From Winogradskyella sp. (lineage in GTDB: Bacteria > Bacteroidota > Bacteroidia > Flavobacteriales > Flavobacteriaceae), in NCBI RefSeq assembly GCF_013213835.1, contig NZ_JABSSU010000003.1, positions 567,841 through 631,840 on the forward strand: a DNA stretch of 64,000 bases, given 5' to 3'. Below the pieces are notes generated by a model. That model was given only the letters and a program-made list of their open reading frames with translations, searched no databases and had not been told where the DNA came from. The stretch's first letter is position 1, and each line of letters opens with the position of its first letter. Positions 17,592 through 26,655 of the stretch are shown in pieces. Both the position numbers and the translations under genes were made by a program.

Positions 17592-18218
17592 ATGAAGCAT
17601 TTTAAATTAGCAGCTTTAGCCATAACGCTAATACTGACAACAGCTTGTAAAAATGAAAAAGAAAATGAGCCAAAAACTGCTGAAACATCAGCGGAAAGCA
17701 CTATCAAATTTGTTGCAAAACCAGAAGCTACAAAGGTAAAATGGACAGCTTATAAAACAACAGAAAAGAAAGCTGTAGGTGGAGAGTTTACTACAGTGAA
17801 TTTTGAAAATAAGCAAGGTGCAACAGCGGTAGAAGCACTTAATGGTTTAGAGTTTTCTATTCCGGTTAAAAGCCTTTTTACAAAGGATGAAGGTAGAGAT
17901 GCCAAAATTAAGGAGTTCTTTTTTGGCGCTATGTTAAACACAGAACTTATTAGAGGAAAAGTAAATCATGTTGACGGTGCCTATACAGCTACCTTAACTA
18001 TGAACGGCGAAACTAAAGACTTACCACTTGAAGTTAATATTACCGATGAAAGACGTGTAACTATGAATGCCGTAATGCAACTTAAAGACTGGAATGCTCT
18101 AGATGCTTTAGCGTCCTTAAACAAAGTTTGCTACGAATTACATAAAGGACCAGATGGTATCAGTAAAACATGGGAAGAAGTTGGTATTGAAGTTAGCACT
18201 TACCTAAGAAAAAACTAA
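17592..18218 (+). CDS. YceI-family lipoprotein
   Basis: The 208-residue protein has a lipoprotein signal peptide ending ILTTACKNE, with Cys19 as the predicted lipidated residue. A short charged linker and a YceI-type lipocalin-like domain follow (TIKFVAKPEATKVKWTAYKT... through the closing VGIEVSTYL). YceI proteins bind long isoprenoid or amphiphilic ligands in the periplasm; the ligand here is unknown. It is divergent from hemN and monocistronic, ending at a strong bidirectional terminator. Confidence 0.87.
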   Translation: MKHFKLAALAITLILTTACKNEKENEPKTAETSAESTIKFVAKPEATKVKWTAYKTTEKKAVGGEFTTVNFENKQGATAVEALNGLEFSIPVKSLFTKDEGRDAKIKEFFFGAMLNTELIRGKVNHVDGAYTATLTMNGETKDLPLEVNITDERRVTMNAVMQLKDWNALDALASLNKVCYELHKGPDGISKTWEEVGIEVSTYLRKN

Positions 18219-18233
18219 ACTCAATTACTAAAT

Positions 18234-18267
18234 AAAAAAAGGTGCGGTAATTACCGCACCTTTTTTT
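18234..18267. terminator. Bidirectional terminator between yceI-like and TPR genes
   Basis: A perfect inverted repeat: an A-run plus GGTGCGGTAA facing TTACCGCACC plus a T-run, effectively without a free loop beyond the central bases. It ends the plus gene at 18218 and overlaps by two bases the end of the convergent minus gene at 18266. Confidence 0.9.
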
Positions 18268-18964
18268 ATTTGTCCTCTTCTGAAAGATAAGCCTTTAAAT
18301 ACTTCTCAGCTCTAAAATTATTCGGGTTTCTCTCGAGAGCTTTTCTGTAATTATTATAAGCCTGCAAGCTATCACCACTTTGTAGGTATGCATCTGCTAA
18401 ACTGTCATAAACATTATCACTATTTGGGTGAAGTTTAGTGTTTAAAGTAAAAACATCTATAGCTTTTTGATAGTCTTCATCTCTTAAATGCCTATAACCT
18501 ATGCGATTGAATTCCCATTCTTCAATATAAGAACTTGTAGAATCTTGAGCTTTAATTTCTAGATAACCAGCAAGAGCTTTCTCATAATTTCCTTCTTTAA
18601 GATACTGACTCGGTGTCTTATAGTCATCCGATAATTTCTTGTAATTATAAGAAATCTTGGTTTCATCATCTTTAGAGATTACAGATAAGTACATCACTTT
18701 AGTTTCAGGATGTTCAACAAATTGAAATTTCTTATACATATCTGGAATAAAAAACTCATTGTCGTTCAAAACAACTGGTTCTATTTTTCCGCCTTTAAAA
18801 TTGAAAAAGATCTTATTACCGTCATAAGATACTGTCATTATTTCGTCTGGATGATATAAATACTTGCCTGAAGTTTCATTTTTATATTCTTCTGTAAATT
18901 CAACAGAATTTGAGCAGCCCAATATGAATAGCGTAAATACAAGTAATAGAAGTTTAGATTTCAT
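18266..18964 (-). CDS. TPR-containing lipoprotein
   Basis: Started at ATG 18964 this gives 232 residues with a lipoprotein signal peptide (MKSKLLLLVFTLFILGCSN, lipidated Cys17). A frame nine codons longer exists but would spoil the signal peptide. Residues about 20-115 are a beta-rich N-terminal part with no recognised family. Residues 125-230 hold at least three tetratricopeptide-like helical hairpins (YEKALAGYLEIKAQD, YQKAIDVFTLNTKLHPNS, SLQAYNNYRKALERNPNN), suggesting protein-protein contacts in the periplasm. It lies downstream of, but is separated by a terminator from, the isomerase gene. Confidence 0.8.
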   Translation of the reverse strand: MKSKLLLLVFTLFILGCSNSVEFTEEYKNETSGKYLYHPDEIMTVSYDGNKIFFNFKGGKIEPVVLNDNEFFIPDMYKKFQFVEHPETKVMYLSVISKDDETKISYNYKKLSDDYKTPSQYLKEGNYEKALAGYLEIKAQDSTSSYIEEWEFNRIGYRHLRDEDYQKAIDVFTLNTKLHPNSDNVYDSLADAYLQSGDSLQAYNNYRKALERNPNNFRAEKYLKAYLSEEDK

Positions 18965-19003
18965 TTTTTGATTGGTTTGGTTAAATGACAAATTATTTGA
19001 AAC

Positions 19004-19028
19004 AAAAAAGTCTCACTAAAAGTGAGAC
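19004..19028 (-). terminator. Terminator of the cyclophilin-FKBP gene
   Basis: On the minus strand GTCTCACT-TTT-AGTGAGAC forms an 8-bp stem with a 3-base loop, followed by a T-run. It lies 40 bp after the stop codon at 19068. Confidence 0.82.
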
Positions 19029-19067
19029 GATTTTATTTAAAATATGTTACGACTATTACAAAAAGTC

Positions 19068-20000
19068 CTACTTAATAGCCATTAATTCTACGTCAAAAAC
19101 CAAAGTTGCATTTGGTGGAATAACACCACCAGCACCAGCTGCGCCATAAGCCAAGTCACTAGGAATTACTAAACGTGCTTTATCACCAACATTTAATAAA
19201 CAAATACCTTCATCCCAACCAGGAATTACTTGTCCTACACCAACTTGAAAATCTAAAGGTGCATTTCTTTTGTACGAAGAATCAAATACAGTTCCATCAG
19301 CTAATTGTCCTTTATAGTGTACAGAAACCATATTTCCTTTTTCAGCTTTTTTACCATCACCTTTTTGGATGATTTGGTAACGTAAACCTGAAGCTGTTTC
19401 TTCAAAACCTGAAGCAAGTTTATCTAACTCAGCTTTAGCAGCTTCACGCTCAGCAGCAATACGTGCTTCTCTTGCACCTTCAAAAACTCTAAACGCCTCA
19501 ATAGCATTAAAATTTTCTGCATCTGCACCAACTCTGATGATTTCTAATTTTTCAATTTTATCACCTTGTGCAACAGCATCAACAACATCTTGTCCTTCTA
19601 CTACATTGCCAAAAACAGTATGCTTGCCATCTAACCATGGTGTTTCTACGTGCGTAATAAAGAATTGACTTCCGTTTGTTCCAGGACCAGCATTTGCCAT
19701 AGATAATTTCCCAGGTGCATCATGCTTTAAATCTGGATGAATTTCATCATCAAATTTATAACCAGGATTACCAGTTCCTGTTCCTTGTGGACATCCACCT
19801 TGAATCATAAAATCAGGAATTACTCTATGGAAATTTAATCCGTCGTAGTAAGGATTACCTTGAGGTTTAGCCGAGTTTTCCATATTTCCTTCTGCTAAAG
19901 CCACAAAGTTACCAACTGTTCCAGGTGTTTTTTCAAATTCTAAATTCACTAATATCTCACCTTTTGAGGTGTTGAATTTTGCGTATAAACCGTCTTGCAT
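19068..20000 (-). CDS. Dual-domain peptidylprolyl isomerase, cyclophilin-FKBP fusion
   Basis: A 310-residue protein without signal peptide, hence cytosolic. Residues 1-160 are a cyclophilin domain with catalytic-loop motifs [13 protein letters not shown] (Arg59, Phe64, Gln67), [10 protein letters not shown] and [11 protein letters not shown] charged helical linker (about 170-200) leads to an FKBP domain (205-310) with [25 protein letters not shown] and IPSDLAYG. Both catalytic pockets look intact. Such cyclophilin-FKBP chimeras (CFBP type) have been described in Flavobacterium. It would speed Xaa-Pro isomerisation during folding. A perfect -7 element lies upstream at 20032-20025. Confidence 0.92.
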   Translation of the reverse strand: MQDGLYAKFNTSKGEILVNLEFEKTPGTVGNFVALAEGNMENSAKPQGNPYYDGLNFHRVIPDFMIQGGCPQGTGTGNPGYKFDDEIHPDLKHDAPGKLSMANAGPGTNGSQFFITHVETPWLDGKHTVFGNVVEGQDVVDAVAQGDKIEKLEIIRVGADAENFNAIEAFRVFEGAREARIAAEREAAKAELDKLASGFEETASGLRYQIIQKGDGKKAEKGNMVSVHYKGQLADGTVFDSSYKRNAPLDFQVGVGQVIPGWDEGICLLNVGDKARLVIPSDLAYGAAGAGGVIPPNATLVFDVELMAIK

Positions 20001-20024
20001 GTTTTTGTCTTTTGTTTAAGGCCG

Positions 20025-20032
20025 CAAAGATA
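20025..20032 (-). promoter_or_regulatory. -7 promoter element of the isomerase gene
   Basis: Minus-strand TATCTTTG is a perfect match to the Bacteroidota TAnnTTTG element, 24 bases before the start codon. No clear -33 TTG at the usual spacing was found. Confidence 0.45.
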
Positions 20033-20110
20033 ATCAATGATTTACGATTTACGAATTATGAGTTAGGATTTTGCTATCGGCTTTTGACTTTTAAAAAATT
20101 ATTTTTTATG

Positions 20111-20118
20111 TAGCTTTG
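20111..20118 (+). promoter_or_regulatory. -7 promoter element of the small unknown gene
   Basis: TAGCTTTG matches TAnnTTTG exactly. It overlaps the alternative TTG start at 20116, which argues that translation begins at ATG 20134 instead. A TTTG lies at 20083-20086, somewhat too far for a standard -33 element. Confidence 0.45.
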
Positions 20119-20133
20119 GCAAAATTTATTTTC

Positions 20134-20568
20134 ATGGGGTTTTCATTTTCAAAATTATTAGGTAGAGATAAAATAGCATCTGAGGATACAATTGAAGCAA
20201 TAATAGCGTCTGTTGAACACAAGCCTTATGGTATATCGGAATCAAATGTACTTTTCTCTGGTATGAATGAACTTGGTGGCTATTTATTCTTTCAAACTGT
20301 AATTGTTGGTGACCTTAGCACGAAAGTAAAAAATGGTGCTACGCTGACATTTAAAGGTAACGATTTTGAATTAACGTTGAGCTCAGATTCCCTAGAATTT
20401 GAATCTAGTCCAACGGAAACTAAAGGCAGAAATGCTACCAGCATAGATTTTCAGATTGAAGAGTCTGATATTAAAAAACTGCAAAACGCTAAGCTTAAAG
20501 AGATTGTTTTAAAAGTTAAAAAGCAAGAGATTTTGTTTAAAAAATATAAAACGAGATCTGATAACTAA
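20134..20568 (+). CDS. Small cytosolic protein of unknown function
   Basis: 144 residues from ATG 20134. I do not recognise the family. No signal peptide or membrane helix is visible. The N-terminus (GFSFSKLLGRDKIASEDTIEAI) is helical, the middle looks beta-rich (ELTLSSDSLEFESS), and the C-terminus is lysine-rich. It stands alone between two divergent or convergent neighbours: the isomerase gene on the opposite strand upstream and the S41 peptidase converging 8 bp downstream. A -7 element directly upstream supports it as a real single-gene unit. Confidence 0.65.
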   Translation: MGFSFSKLLGRDKIASEDTIEAIIASVEHKPYGISESNVLFSGMNELGGYLFFQTVIVGDLSTKVKNGATLTFKGNDFELTLSSDSLEFESSPTETKGRNATSIDFQIEESDIKKLQNAKLKEIVLKVKKQEILFKKYKTRSDN

Positions 20569-20576
20569 TAATCAAT

Positions 20577-21974
20577 TTATCTCTTTAATCTTTTTAAAAG
20601 GCCTTCTACAATTTCATCTTTTTCATCTAAAAGATGGTCTCTAATAATTATTTGTGGTATAAGACCATTGCGACTTTCTTCACCATTAATTCTATATATT
20701 TTTCCTTTAGGAACGTCTACTTTAATACCGGTAAAAGGAAGCTTATAGGTAAATATAGAAGCTAATAAAGTTGGATATTCAGCTGTTTCTTCACCTACTA
20801 TTGTACCAAAATTATAGTCTTTTATTAGAGCTGCTGTAACTGTAGACTGAGAATAAGAATGTCTATTGACTAGGACGTATACTTTTCCTTTAAATCTCTT
20901 TGATTTTTCTTGAGGTTCAAAAGGGCTAAAATTGTAATTAAAAATTTCTCCATTTTTATGATTCAAAAATGCTTGCCAATACACATTTGTAGTATCCTTT
21001 GTTTTTATCACATTTTCCTTCAATAAACTGCTAGTTTTTAGTTGAAATTTAGAATTCCATTGAAATGGTTTGTCAGCAAAATAAGAGACCAAATAATCGC
21101 CGTATATATCATCACCACCAGAGTGATTCCTTAAATCAATGACTAAATCACTATAATTCTGTTTATTAATTTCAGTAAAGGAGGAATCTATAAACTTTTT
21201 GTACTTATCTAAATCTCCACCAAAACTACCTGGTCTTAGATAAGCAACAGATGCACTTAAAAACTCTAATACCCTATTGTTTTTAATGATACTTTTCCAT
21301 TTAGATTCATATGTATTTGCTTCAATTGCCTTAATCTTAATTCTTTTTAAACTATTCTGCTCACTAATTTCTACATCAAATGCATTCTTTTCCCCAAATA
21401 CGCGCCAATAATATCTAGGAAATGTAAAACTCTCTATCAATGCATTACGAAAATATTTGCGTTCAGCAGAGACATATGGATATATGCGATCAAGGACCTC
21501 CTTTATCGGAATACCATTTATTGATTTGATTTCCGATCCGATTTTTATACCTCTATTGTCTGACCAATTTCTTCTTACATATACTCGATTATCCTCTATG
21601 GCAAGTTCTAAGGGAAATACAGTTCCATTTTTATCCATATGAGCAACATAAGATTGTACCTGATCATAAAATTCTATTCTTGTGTGCCCGTTGTTTACAC
21701 TTGCTACTAGCCTTTGAAAAAGCATGGCCACCTCAAAGTACGAAAGGCTATCTTCTGCGATTTCCATTCTAACTTCATTATATTTTTTAACGAAGTCTTC
21801 TTTGGCTATATGATGATATAAATCAAAATGTGTCCTTTCCAAGGAGGATCTCAAATAGTCGAGATCTGAAATAACATCTTGTTTTGAGAAATTTTGTGTA
21901 AATACGATTAAACTATTTGAGAGAATTAAAACTCTAATTACATTTTTAATCTTAAAGATACTTATCACCTTCAT
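20577..21974 (-). CDS. S41-family (C-terminal processing-like) peptidase
   Basis: A 465-residue exported protein: an N-terminal hydrophobic signal (about 8-25, ending FTQN), then a helical segment, a short PDZ-like stretch (GIKIGSEIKSINGIP, about 145-160) and a tail-specific protease core. The core contains DLVIDLRNHSGGDD and the probable nucleophile region VLVNRHSYSQSTVTAAL, followed by GTIVGEET. Periplasmic; the substrate is unknown. It lies 59 bp downstream of the AraC-type regulator on the same strand, so the two may form a unit. Confidence 0.82.
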   Translation of the reverse strand: MKVISIFKIKNVIRVLILSNSLIVFTQNFSKQDVISDLDYLRSSLERTHFDLYHHIAKEDFVKKYNEVRMEIAEDSLSYFEVAMLFQRLVASVNNGHTRIEFYDQVQSYVAHMDKNGTVFPLELAIEDNRVYVRRNWSDNRGIKIGSEIKSINGIPIKEVLDRIYPYVSAERKYFRNALIESFTFPRYYWRVFGEKNAFDVEISEQNSLKRIKIKAIEANTYESKWKSIIKNNRVLEFLSASVAYLRPGSFGGDLDKYKKFIDSSFTEINKQNYSDLVIDLRNHSGGDDIYGDYLVSYFADKPFQWNSKFQLKTSSLLKENVIKTKDTTNVYWQAFLNHKNGEIFNYNFSPFEPQEKSKRFKGKVYVLVNRHSYSQSTVTAALIKDYNFGTIVGEETAEYPTLLASIFTYKLPFTGIKVDVPKGKIYRINGEESRNGLIPQIIIRDHLLDEKDEIVEGLLKRLKR

Positions 21975-22033
21975 TGTATTTTTTTATTGCAAACTTAGTC
22001 ACTTAGGTAAGTACTCGCGACCGAATGCTTCCA

Positions 22034-23164
22034 TTAGGACTCTTTTTTCAAACTCTTAAGATACTCGCTTGGCGTTTGTTGAGTCATCTTCTTGAAAGCA
22101 CTATTAAATGTAGACTTAGAATAAAAACCACATTCTAGCGCATGACCTAGTAATGACATCTTTGATTGATTCTCAGATTGTAATCTCTCTTTAAATGCTT
22201 CCACTCTATAGGAATTAATTAGATCGTAGAAATTCTTCTCACAGTTTTGATTTATTTTAGTTGATAACTGTTTTGGTTTTAATTCTATCATTTCAGAAAG
22301 CATTGTTAAATTTAAATCTGGATTTAAGAATGGTTTTTTTGTTTCCATCAAATTCTGGAGCATTGATAAAAATTCTTTATCTTTTTCTTTGATGATTAAC
22401 TTTTCTGAATTGTTAGTATTAGAAGTATAATAAGTAATTTCTTGTTCTTTCTGAATGTAGCCTTTAAAACCAATCCAACAAGTCACAGCAGCAAGAATCA
22501 CAAAATTGGGTATAAAATAGTACTCTCTTAAAGTTTTATCAAAAGCAAATCGATCTATTTCTGTTATTAATCGCCATAAAAAATGGTAGCTTACGTATAT
22601 TATAATAGGTGTTTGTAACCATTTTAAAGATAAATTCTCAATCTTTGAATAATAACTTTTGAGACGTTTATGGTACTTAGAAAGTACAATGATTGAAAGA
22701 ATACTATATAACCAAATGGAAAAAACCCCAAGCCATTGTTGGGTAAAATATATGTACGAATAGGTTGGCATTTCTTCTAAATACAAACCATCTGAGCCAA
22801 TACGATAAATGGATGTGCGATAAAAAATAAACTCAATCAATAACGGTAAAAAATGAACTAAATGTTTGTTTTGAAACTTAAACTTTGGCTGACTTATGCA
22901 TTTAGTGTAGAAAAATATGGAGGGTCCAATACCAAATAGCATTTCCATTTGTATATATCTAAATACAAAGATTAAATCAAAATCTTTTAAAACATTAACG
23001 AGTACAATATTTAAACCAATTAAGGCATAAAAGAATACCATTAAAGCTAAAAAAATATTAGCTTGTCTTTTCGGTCTTTTCCTTAAGATGAGACCGCTAA
23101 GAACTATTGCTTGAAGTCCAAAAACACATATAATTGTAAATAATATTGGATTAGAAGTTACCAT
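22034..23164 (-). CDS. Membrane-bound AraC-family transcriptional regulator
   Basis: The 376-residue protein has about seven TM helices in its first 235 residues (from ILFTIICVFGLQAIVLSGLI to NFVILAAVTCWIGF). A linker and an AraC-type DNA-binding domain follow (about 275-372), with LTMLSEMIELKPKQLSTKIN as the first helix-turn-helix and GHALECGFYSKSTFNSAFKK as the second, ending QTPSEYLK. This layout is common in Bacteroidota, where the membrane part is presumed to sense an external or lipid signal. Its likely target is the neighbouring S41 peptidase gene, by position only. Confidence 0.87.
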   Translation of the reverse strand: MVTSNPILFTIICVFGLQAIVLSGLILRKRPKRQANIFLALMVFFYALIGLNIVLVNVLKDFDLIFVFRYIQMEMLFGIGPSIFFYTKCISQPKFKFQNKHLVHFLPLLIEFIFYRTSIYRIGSDGLYLEEMPTYSYIYFTQQWLGVFSIWLYSILSIIVLSKYHKRLKSYYSKIENLSLKWLQTPIIIYVSYHFLWRLITEIDRFAFDKTLREYYFIPNFVILAAVTCWIGFKGYIQKEQEITYYTSNTNNSEKLIIKEKDKEFLSMLQNLMETKKPFLNPDLNLTMLSEMIELKPKQLSTKINQNCEKNFYDLINSYRVEAFKERLQSENQSKMSLLGHALECGFYSKSTFNSAFKKMTQQTPSEYLKSLKKES

Positions 23165-23266
23165 ACGGATGTCTTCAATTTCAAGTGAGTTAAAAAGAAC
23201 TTAAATGGATCCCAATTATTGTTTTTTTTTAACAATTAAATGTCCAAATAAGTATTGTCGATATAA

Positions 23267-25468
23267 TTAATTAGCAACCTCACTAATAAATTTTATACGA
23301 TATAAGCGTAGTTCTTCGTCCTCATAGTCACCATCAAATTCATCGATAGCATCAGAGATTTTATCGCTTTCAGATTCCATAAAGTAGTCATGGATTTCTT
23401 CTTGCTGGTCTTCGTCTAAAATTTCGTCAATCCAATAACTAATATTTAGCTTGGTCCCAGAATAGACAATAGATTCCATTTCAGAAATAAAATCTGTCAT
23501 TTCCATACCTTTTGCTGAAGCAATATCATCTAGAGGTAATTTTCTATCTACATTTTGTATGATATATAACTTTAAAGCAGAATTAGAACCTGTTGATTTT
23601 ACAACCATATCGTCCGGCCGCATAATATCATTTTCTTCCACATACTCTGCAATTAAAGCCACGAAGTCTTTACCATATTTTTTAGCCTTACTTTCACCAA
23701 CACCATGTACATTGTTCATTTCCTCAATGGTAATAGGATATTTTAAAGCCATATCTTCTAATGATGGGTCTTGAAAAATCACAAATGGTGGCACACCGAG
23801 TTTTTTAGCATTGCGCTTTCTCAAATCCTTAAGCATTGTCATGAGCTTTTCATCTGCCGCAGCACCGCCACCTTTTCCGTTAGTAATAATACCATCATTA
23901 GAGGCTTCATCATACACATGGTCTTCTGCCATCATAAAAGATTCAGGTGTATCAATAAAAGCTTTTCCTTCATCACTTAGCCTAAGAACACCATAAGTTT
24001 CGATATCTTTCTTCAGTAGATCTGCAACAATAACCTGACGGATTAAAGCCATCCAAAAACGGTCGTCTTTAGCTTTACCAATTCCAAAAAAAGGTTGTGT
24101 ATCCGTTTTATGTGAAGAAATTAAAGCATTAGCCTTACCAATGATTACTTGTACTAAATCTTTGGGTTTATACTTTTCGTTTGTGTTCTTAACTGTATCT
24201 AAAAGAATTTTAACCTCATCTTTAGCTTCGGTTTGCTTTTTGGGATTACGAACATTATCGTCCATATCGCCACCTTCACCAGTTTCGTTATCAAATTCTT
24301 CTCCAAAATAATGAAGAATAAATTTACGACGAGATACCGAAGTCTCTGCAAAAGCAACAACTTCTTGTAATAAAGCATGACCAACTTCTTGCTCAGCAAC
24401 GGGTTTACCAGACATAAACTTCTCTAACTTCTCAATATCTTTATAAGCGTAGTATGCTAAACAATGACCTTCTCCTCCATCTCTGCCTGCTCTACCAGTT
24501 TCTTGATAATAACTTTCTATACTTTTAGGGATATCATGATGAATTACAAAACGCACATCTGGTTTGTCAATTCCCATACCAAATGCTATCGTTGCAACAA
24601 CAACATCTGTATCTTCCATTAAGAACATATCTTGATGCTTTACTCTTGTTTTAGCATCTAAACCAGCGTGATAAGGCACAGCCTTGATACCATTAACTTG
24701 AAGCACTTGTGCTAATTCTTCAACACGTTTTCGACTGAGACAATACACAATGCCAGATTTACCTTCATTTTGCTTTATAAAACGTATAATATCTGCATCT
24801 ACATTTTTAGTTTTTGGTCGTACTTCGTAGTACAAGTTTGGTCTGTTAAATGAGGCTTTAAAAGTCACCGCATCAGTCATTCCTAAACTCTTTAAAATAT
24901 CCTCTTGTACTTTTGGTGTTGCTGTTGCTGTTAAACCCACTATTGGAATATTATCACCAATACGTTTAATGATGAGTCTAAGGTTTCTGTATTCTGGCCT
25001 AAAATCGTGTCCCCATTCACTAATACAGTGTGCCTCGTCAACAGCCATAAAAGAAATTTTAACTGTTCTCAAAAAGTCAACATACTCTTCTTTAGTTAAA
25101 GATTCGGGTGCGACATATAATAATTTGGTTACACCATTTGTTATATCATCCTTAACACGTTTTACTTCTGTCTTATTTAGTGATGAGTTAAGTACATGCG
25201 CCACACCTTGATGCTCAGAAACCGCACGTATCGCATCTACCTGATTCTTCATTAAAGCAATTAGTGGTGATACAACAATTGCTGTTCCTTCTTTTATTAA
25301 TGCCGGAAGTTGATAACATAACGATTTTCCACCACCAGTTGGCATAATCACAAATGTATTATTGCCAGCAACCACATTTTGTATGACTTCTTCTTGAAGT
25401 CCTTTAAATCCAGAAAAACCGAAGTACTTCTTTAATGCGGAGTGTAAGTCAATATCTTCAATACTCAT
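23267..25468 (-). CDS. recQ: ATP-dependent DNA helicase RecQ
   Basis: Using ATG 25468 (start MSIEDIDLHSALKKYFG) the protein has 733 residues. The 23-codon upstream extension is not RecQ-like, and an AAAAAGGGA ribosome site precedes 25468. It has Walker A PTGGGKS (43-49), DEAH box VDEAHCISEWGHDFRP, SF2 motif VI QETGRAGRDG, then an RQC-type region and an HRDC domain (about 530-610; VPPFVIFQDPSLEDMA). An acidic C-terminal extension rich in Asp/Glu ends the chain. The zinc-binding cysteines of E. coli RecQ are not evident. It unwinds DNA 3' to 5' in recombination repair. Confidence 0.93.
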   Translation of the reverse strand: MSIEDIDLHSALKKYFGFSGFKGLQEEVIQNVVAGNNTFVIMPTGGGKSLCYQLPALIKEGTAIVVSPLIALMKNQVDAIRAVSEHQGVAHVLNSSLNKTEVKRVKDDITNGVTKLLYVAPESLTKEEYVDFLRTVKISFMAVDEAHCISEWGHDFRPEYRNLRLIIKRIGDNIPIVGLTATATPKVQEDILKSLGMTDAVTFKASFNRPNLYYEVRPKTKNVDADIIRFIKQNEGKSGIVYCLSRKRVEELAQVLQVNGIKAVPYHAGLDAKTRVKHQDMFLMEDTDVVVATIAFGMGIDKPDVRFVIHHDIPKSIESYYQETGRAGRDGGEGHCLAYYAYKDIEKLEKFMSGKPVAEQEVGHALLQEVVAFAETSVSRRKFILHYFGEEFDNETGEGGDMDDNVRNPKKQTEAKDEVKILLDTVKNTNEKYKPKDLVQVIIGKANALISSHKTDTQPFFGIGKAKDDRFWMALIRQVIVADLLKKDIETYGVLRLSDEGKAFIDTPESFMMAEDHVYDEASNDGIITNGKGGGAAADEKLMTMLKDLRKRNAKKLGVPPFVIFQDPSLEDMALKYPITIEEMNNVHGVGESKAKKYGKDFVALIAEYVEENDIMRPDDMVVKSTGSNSALKLYIIQNVDRKLPLDDIASAKGMEMTDFISEMESIVYSGTKLNISYWIDEILDEDQQEEIHDYFMESESDKISDAIDEFDGDYEDEELRLYRIKFISEVAN

Positions 25469-25624
25469 TAATCCCTTTTTGGTATTTGTAAAAATTTTGT
25501 TCTGTAAGAAACTAAATTTTGGTCGTTGAAAATACAAAATTTAGTTTGCTTCAATAGCCATTATATTTATAGACAATTTTTGATTCAATATGAGTTTGAA
25601 ATTTACTATTGAAAAAAAATCGTG

Positions 25625-25632
25625 TACTTTTG
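25625..25632 (+). promoter_or_regulatory. -7 promoter element of kdsD-tatC operon
   Basis: TACTTTTG matches TAnnTTTG exactly, 57 bases before the TTG start codon. A well-spaced -33 TTG was not found. It lies in the recQ-kdsD divergent gap. Confidence 0.45.
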
Positions 25633-25689
25633 CAATAACCTAAAGATAACAATTTCTTTAATTCTAAAAAAAGTAATAAAAATTTAGTT

Positions 25690-26655
25690 TTGAATCCTAA
25701 GTCATCCATTTTAAACACTGCAAAAAGCACCATAAATTTAGAAAGCGAAGCTATTTCTAATTTGGCGAATTTACTTACAGAAGATTTTGTAGAAGCGGTG
25801 GAATTAATTTATAATTCTAAAGGTAGAGTTATAATTACTGGAATTGGTAAAAGTGCCATAATTGCCAACAAAATTGTAGCTACTTTAAACTCAACAGGCA
25901 CACCTTCAGTTTTTATGCACGCGGCAGATGCCATTCATGGTGATTTAGGTCTTATTTTAGAAGATGATATAGTCATTTGTATTTCAAAAAGTGGTAATAC
26001 ACCTGAAATAAAAGTGCTTGTACCGTTAATTAAAAACGCCAAGAATAAAATGATTGCGATCACAAGCAACAAGGAATCGTTTTTAGGTCAGCAAGCTGAT
26101 TATGTACTTAATGTCTATGTTGCCCAAGAAGCGTGTCCTAATAACCTTGCACCTACCACAAGTACCACGGCTCAACTTGTAATGGGAGATGCCTTAGCAG
26201 TTTGTCTGTTAGAACTTAGAGGTTTCTCGAGTAGGGATTTTGCTAAATATCATCCTGGCGGATCCTTAGGTAAACGATTATATCTTAGAGTCAACGATTT
26301 ATCATCACAAAATCAAAAGCCAAAAGTGGGATTAGAGGCTAACATACAAGAAGTCATCGTTGAAATATCCGAAAAAATGCTTGGTGTTACAGCTGTTGTA
26401 GAAGATGATAAAATTATTGGTATCATAACTGACGGTGATTTAAGGCGCATGCTAAGTAAGAATTCTGATTTCTCTAATTTAAAAGCCAAAGACATTATGA
26501 GTAAAGATCCACGTCGTATACAAGAAGATGCTATGGCTGTGGATGCAAAAGAAGTTATGGAAGAGCATGGTATTTCTCAATTACTTGTTGAACACAATGG
26601 TAATTACGCTGGCGTAGTTCACTTACATGACCTAATCAAAGAAGGCATTATATAA
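25690..26655 (+). CDS. kdsD: D-arabinose-5-phosphate isomerase (KpsF/GutQ/KdsD family)
   Basis: The 321-residue protein has a SIS domain (about 35-180; GRVIITGIGKSAIIANKIV and CISKSGNTPEI as phosphosugar-binding loops, HPGGSLGKRL at its end) and a pair of CBS domains (about 200-321; GIITDGDLRRML, GVVHLHDLIKEG). It converts ribulose-5-phosphate to arabinose-5-phosphate, the first step to KDO for LPS. The start is a TTG codon: no in-frame ATG is seen upstream and the N-terminus aligns with the family. Its stop overlaps the tatC start by one base (TAATG). Confidence 0.9.
   Translation: MNPKSSILNTAKSTINLESEAISNLANLLTEDFVEAVELIYNSKGRVIITGIGKSAIIANKIVATLNSTGTPSVFMHAADAIHGDLGLILEDDIVICISKSGNTPEIKVLVPLIKNAKNKMIAITSNKESFLGQQADYVLNVYVAQEACPNNLAPTTSTTAQLVMGDALAVCLLELRGFSSRDFAKYHPGGSLGKRLYLRVNDLSSQNQKPKVGLEANIQEVIVEISEKMLGVTAVVEDDKIIGIITDGDLRRMLSKNSDFSNLKAKDIMSKDPRRIQEDAMAVDAKEVMEEHGISQLLVEHNGNYAGVVHLHDLIKEGII

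Noticed and set aside
20116..20133. Earlier TTG start for the 144-residue protein
   Set aside because: The TTG is part of a perfect TAGCTTTG promoter element, and ATG 20134 gives a normal N-terminus.
23216..23235. Hairpin ATTGTT-T-run-AACAAT after recQ
   Set aside because: The arms are short and AT-only around a homopolymer; not distinguishable from chance.
25469..25537. Longer RecQ N-terminus
   Set aside because: The 23 extra residues are not RecQ-like, and ATG 25468 has a good ribosome site and the family start.
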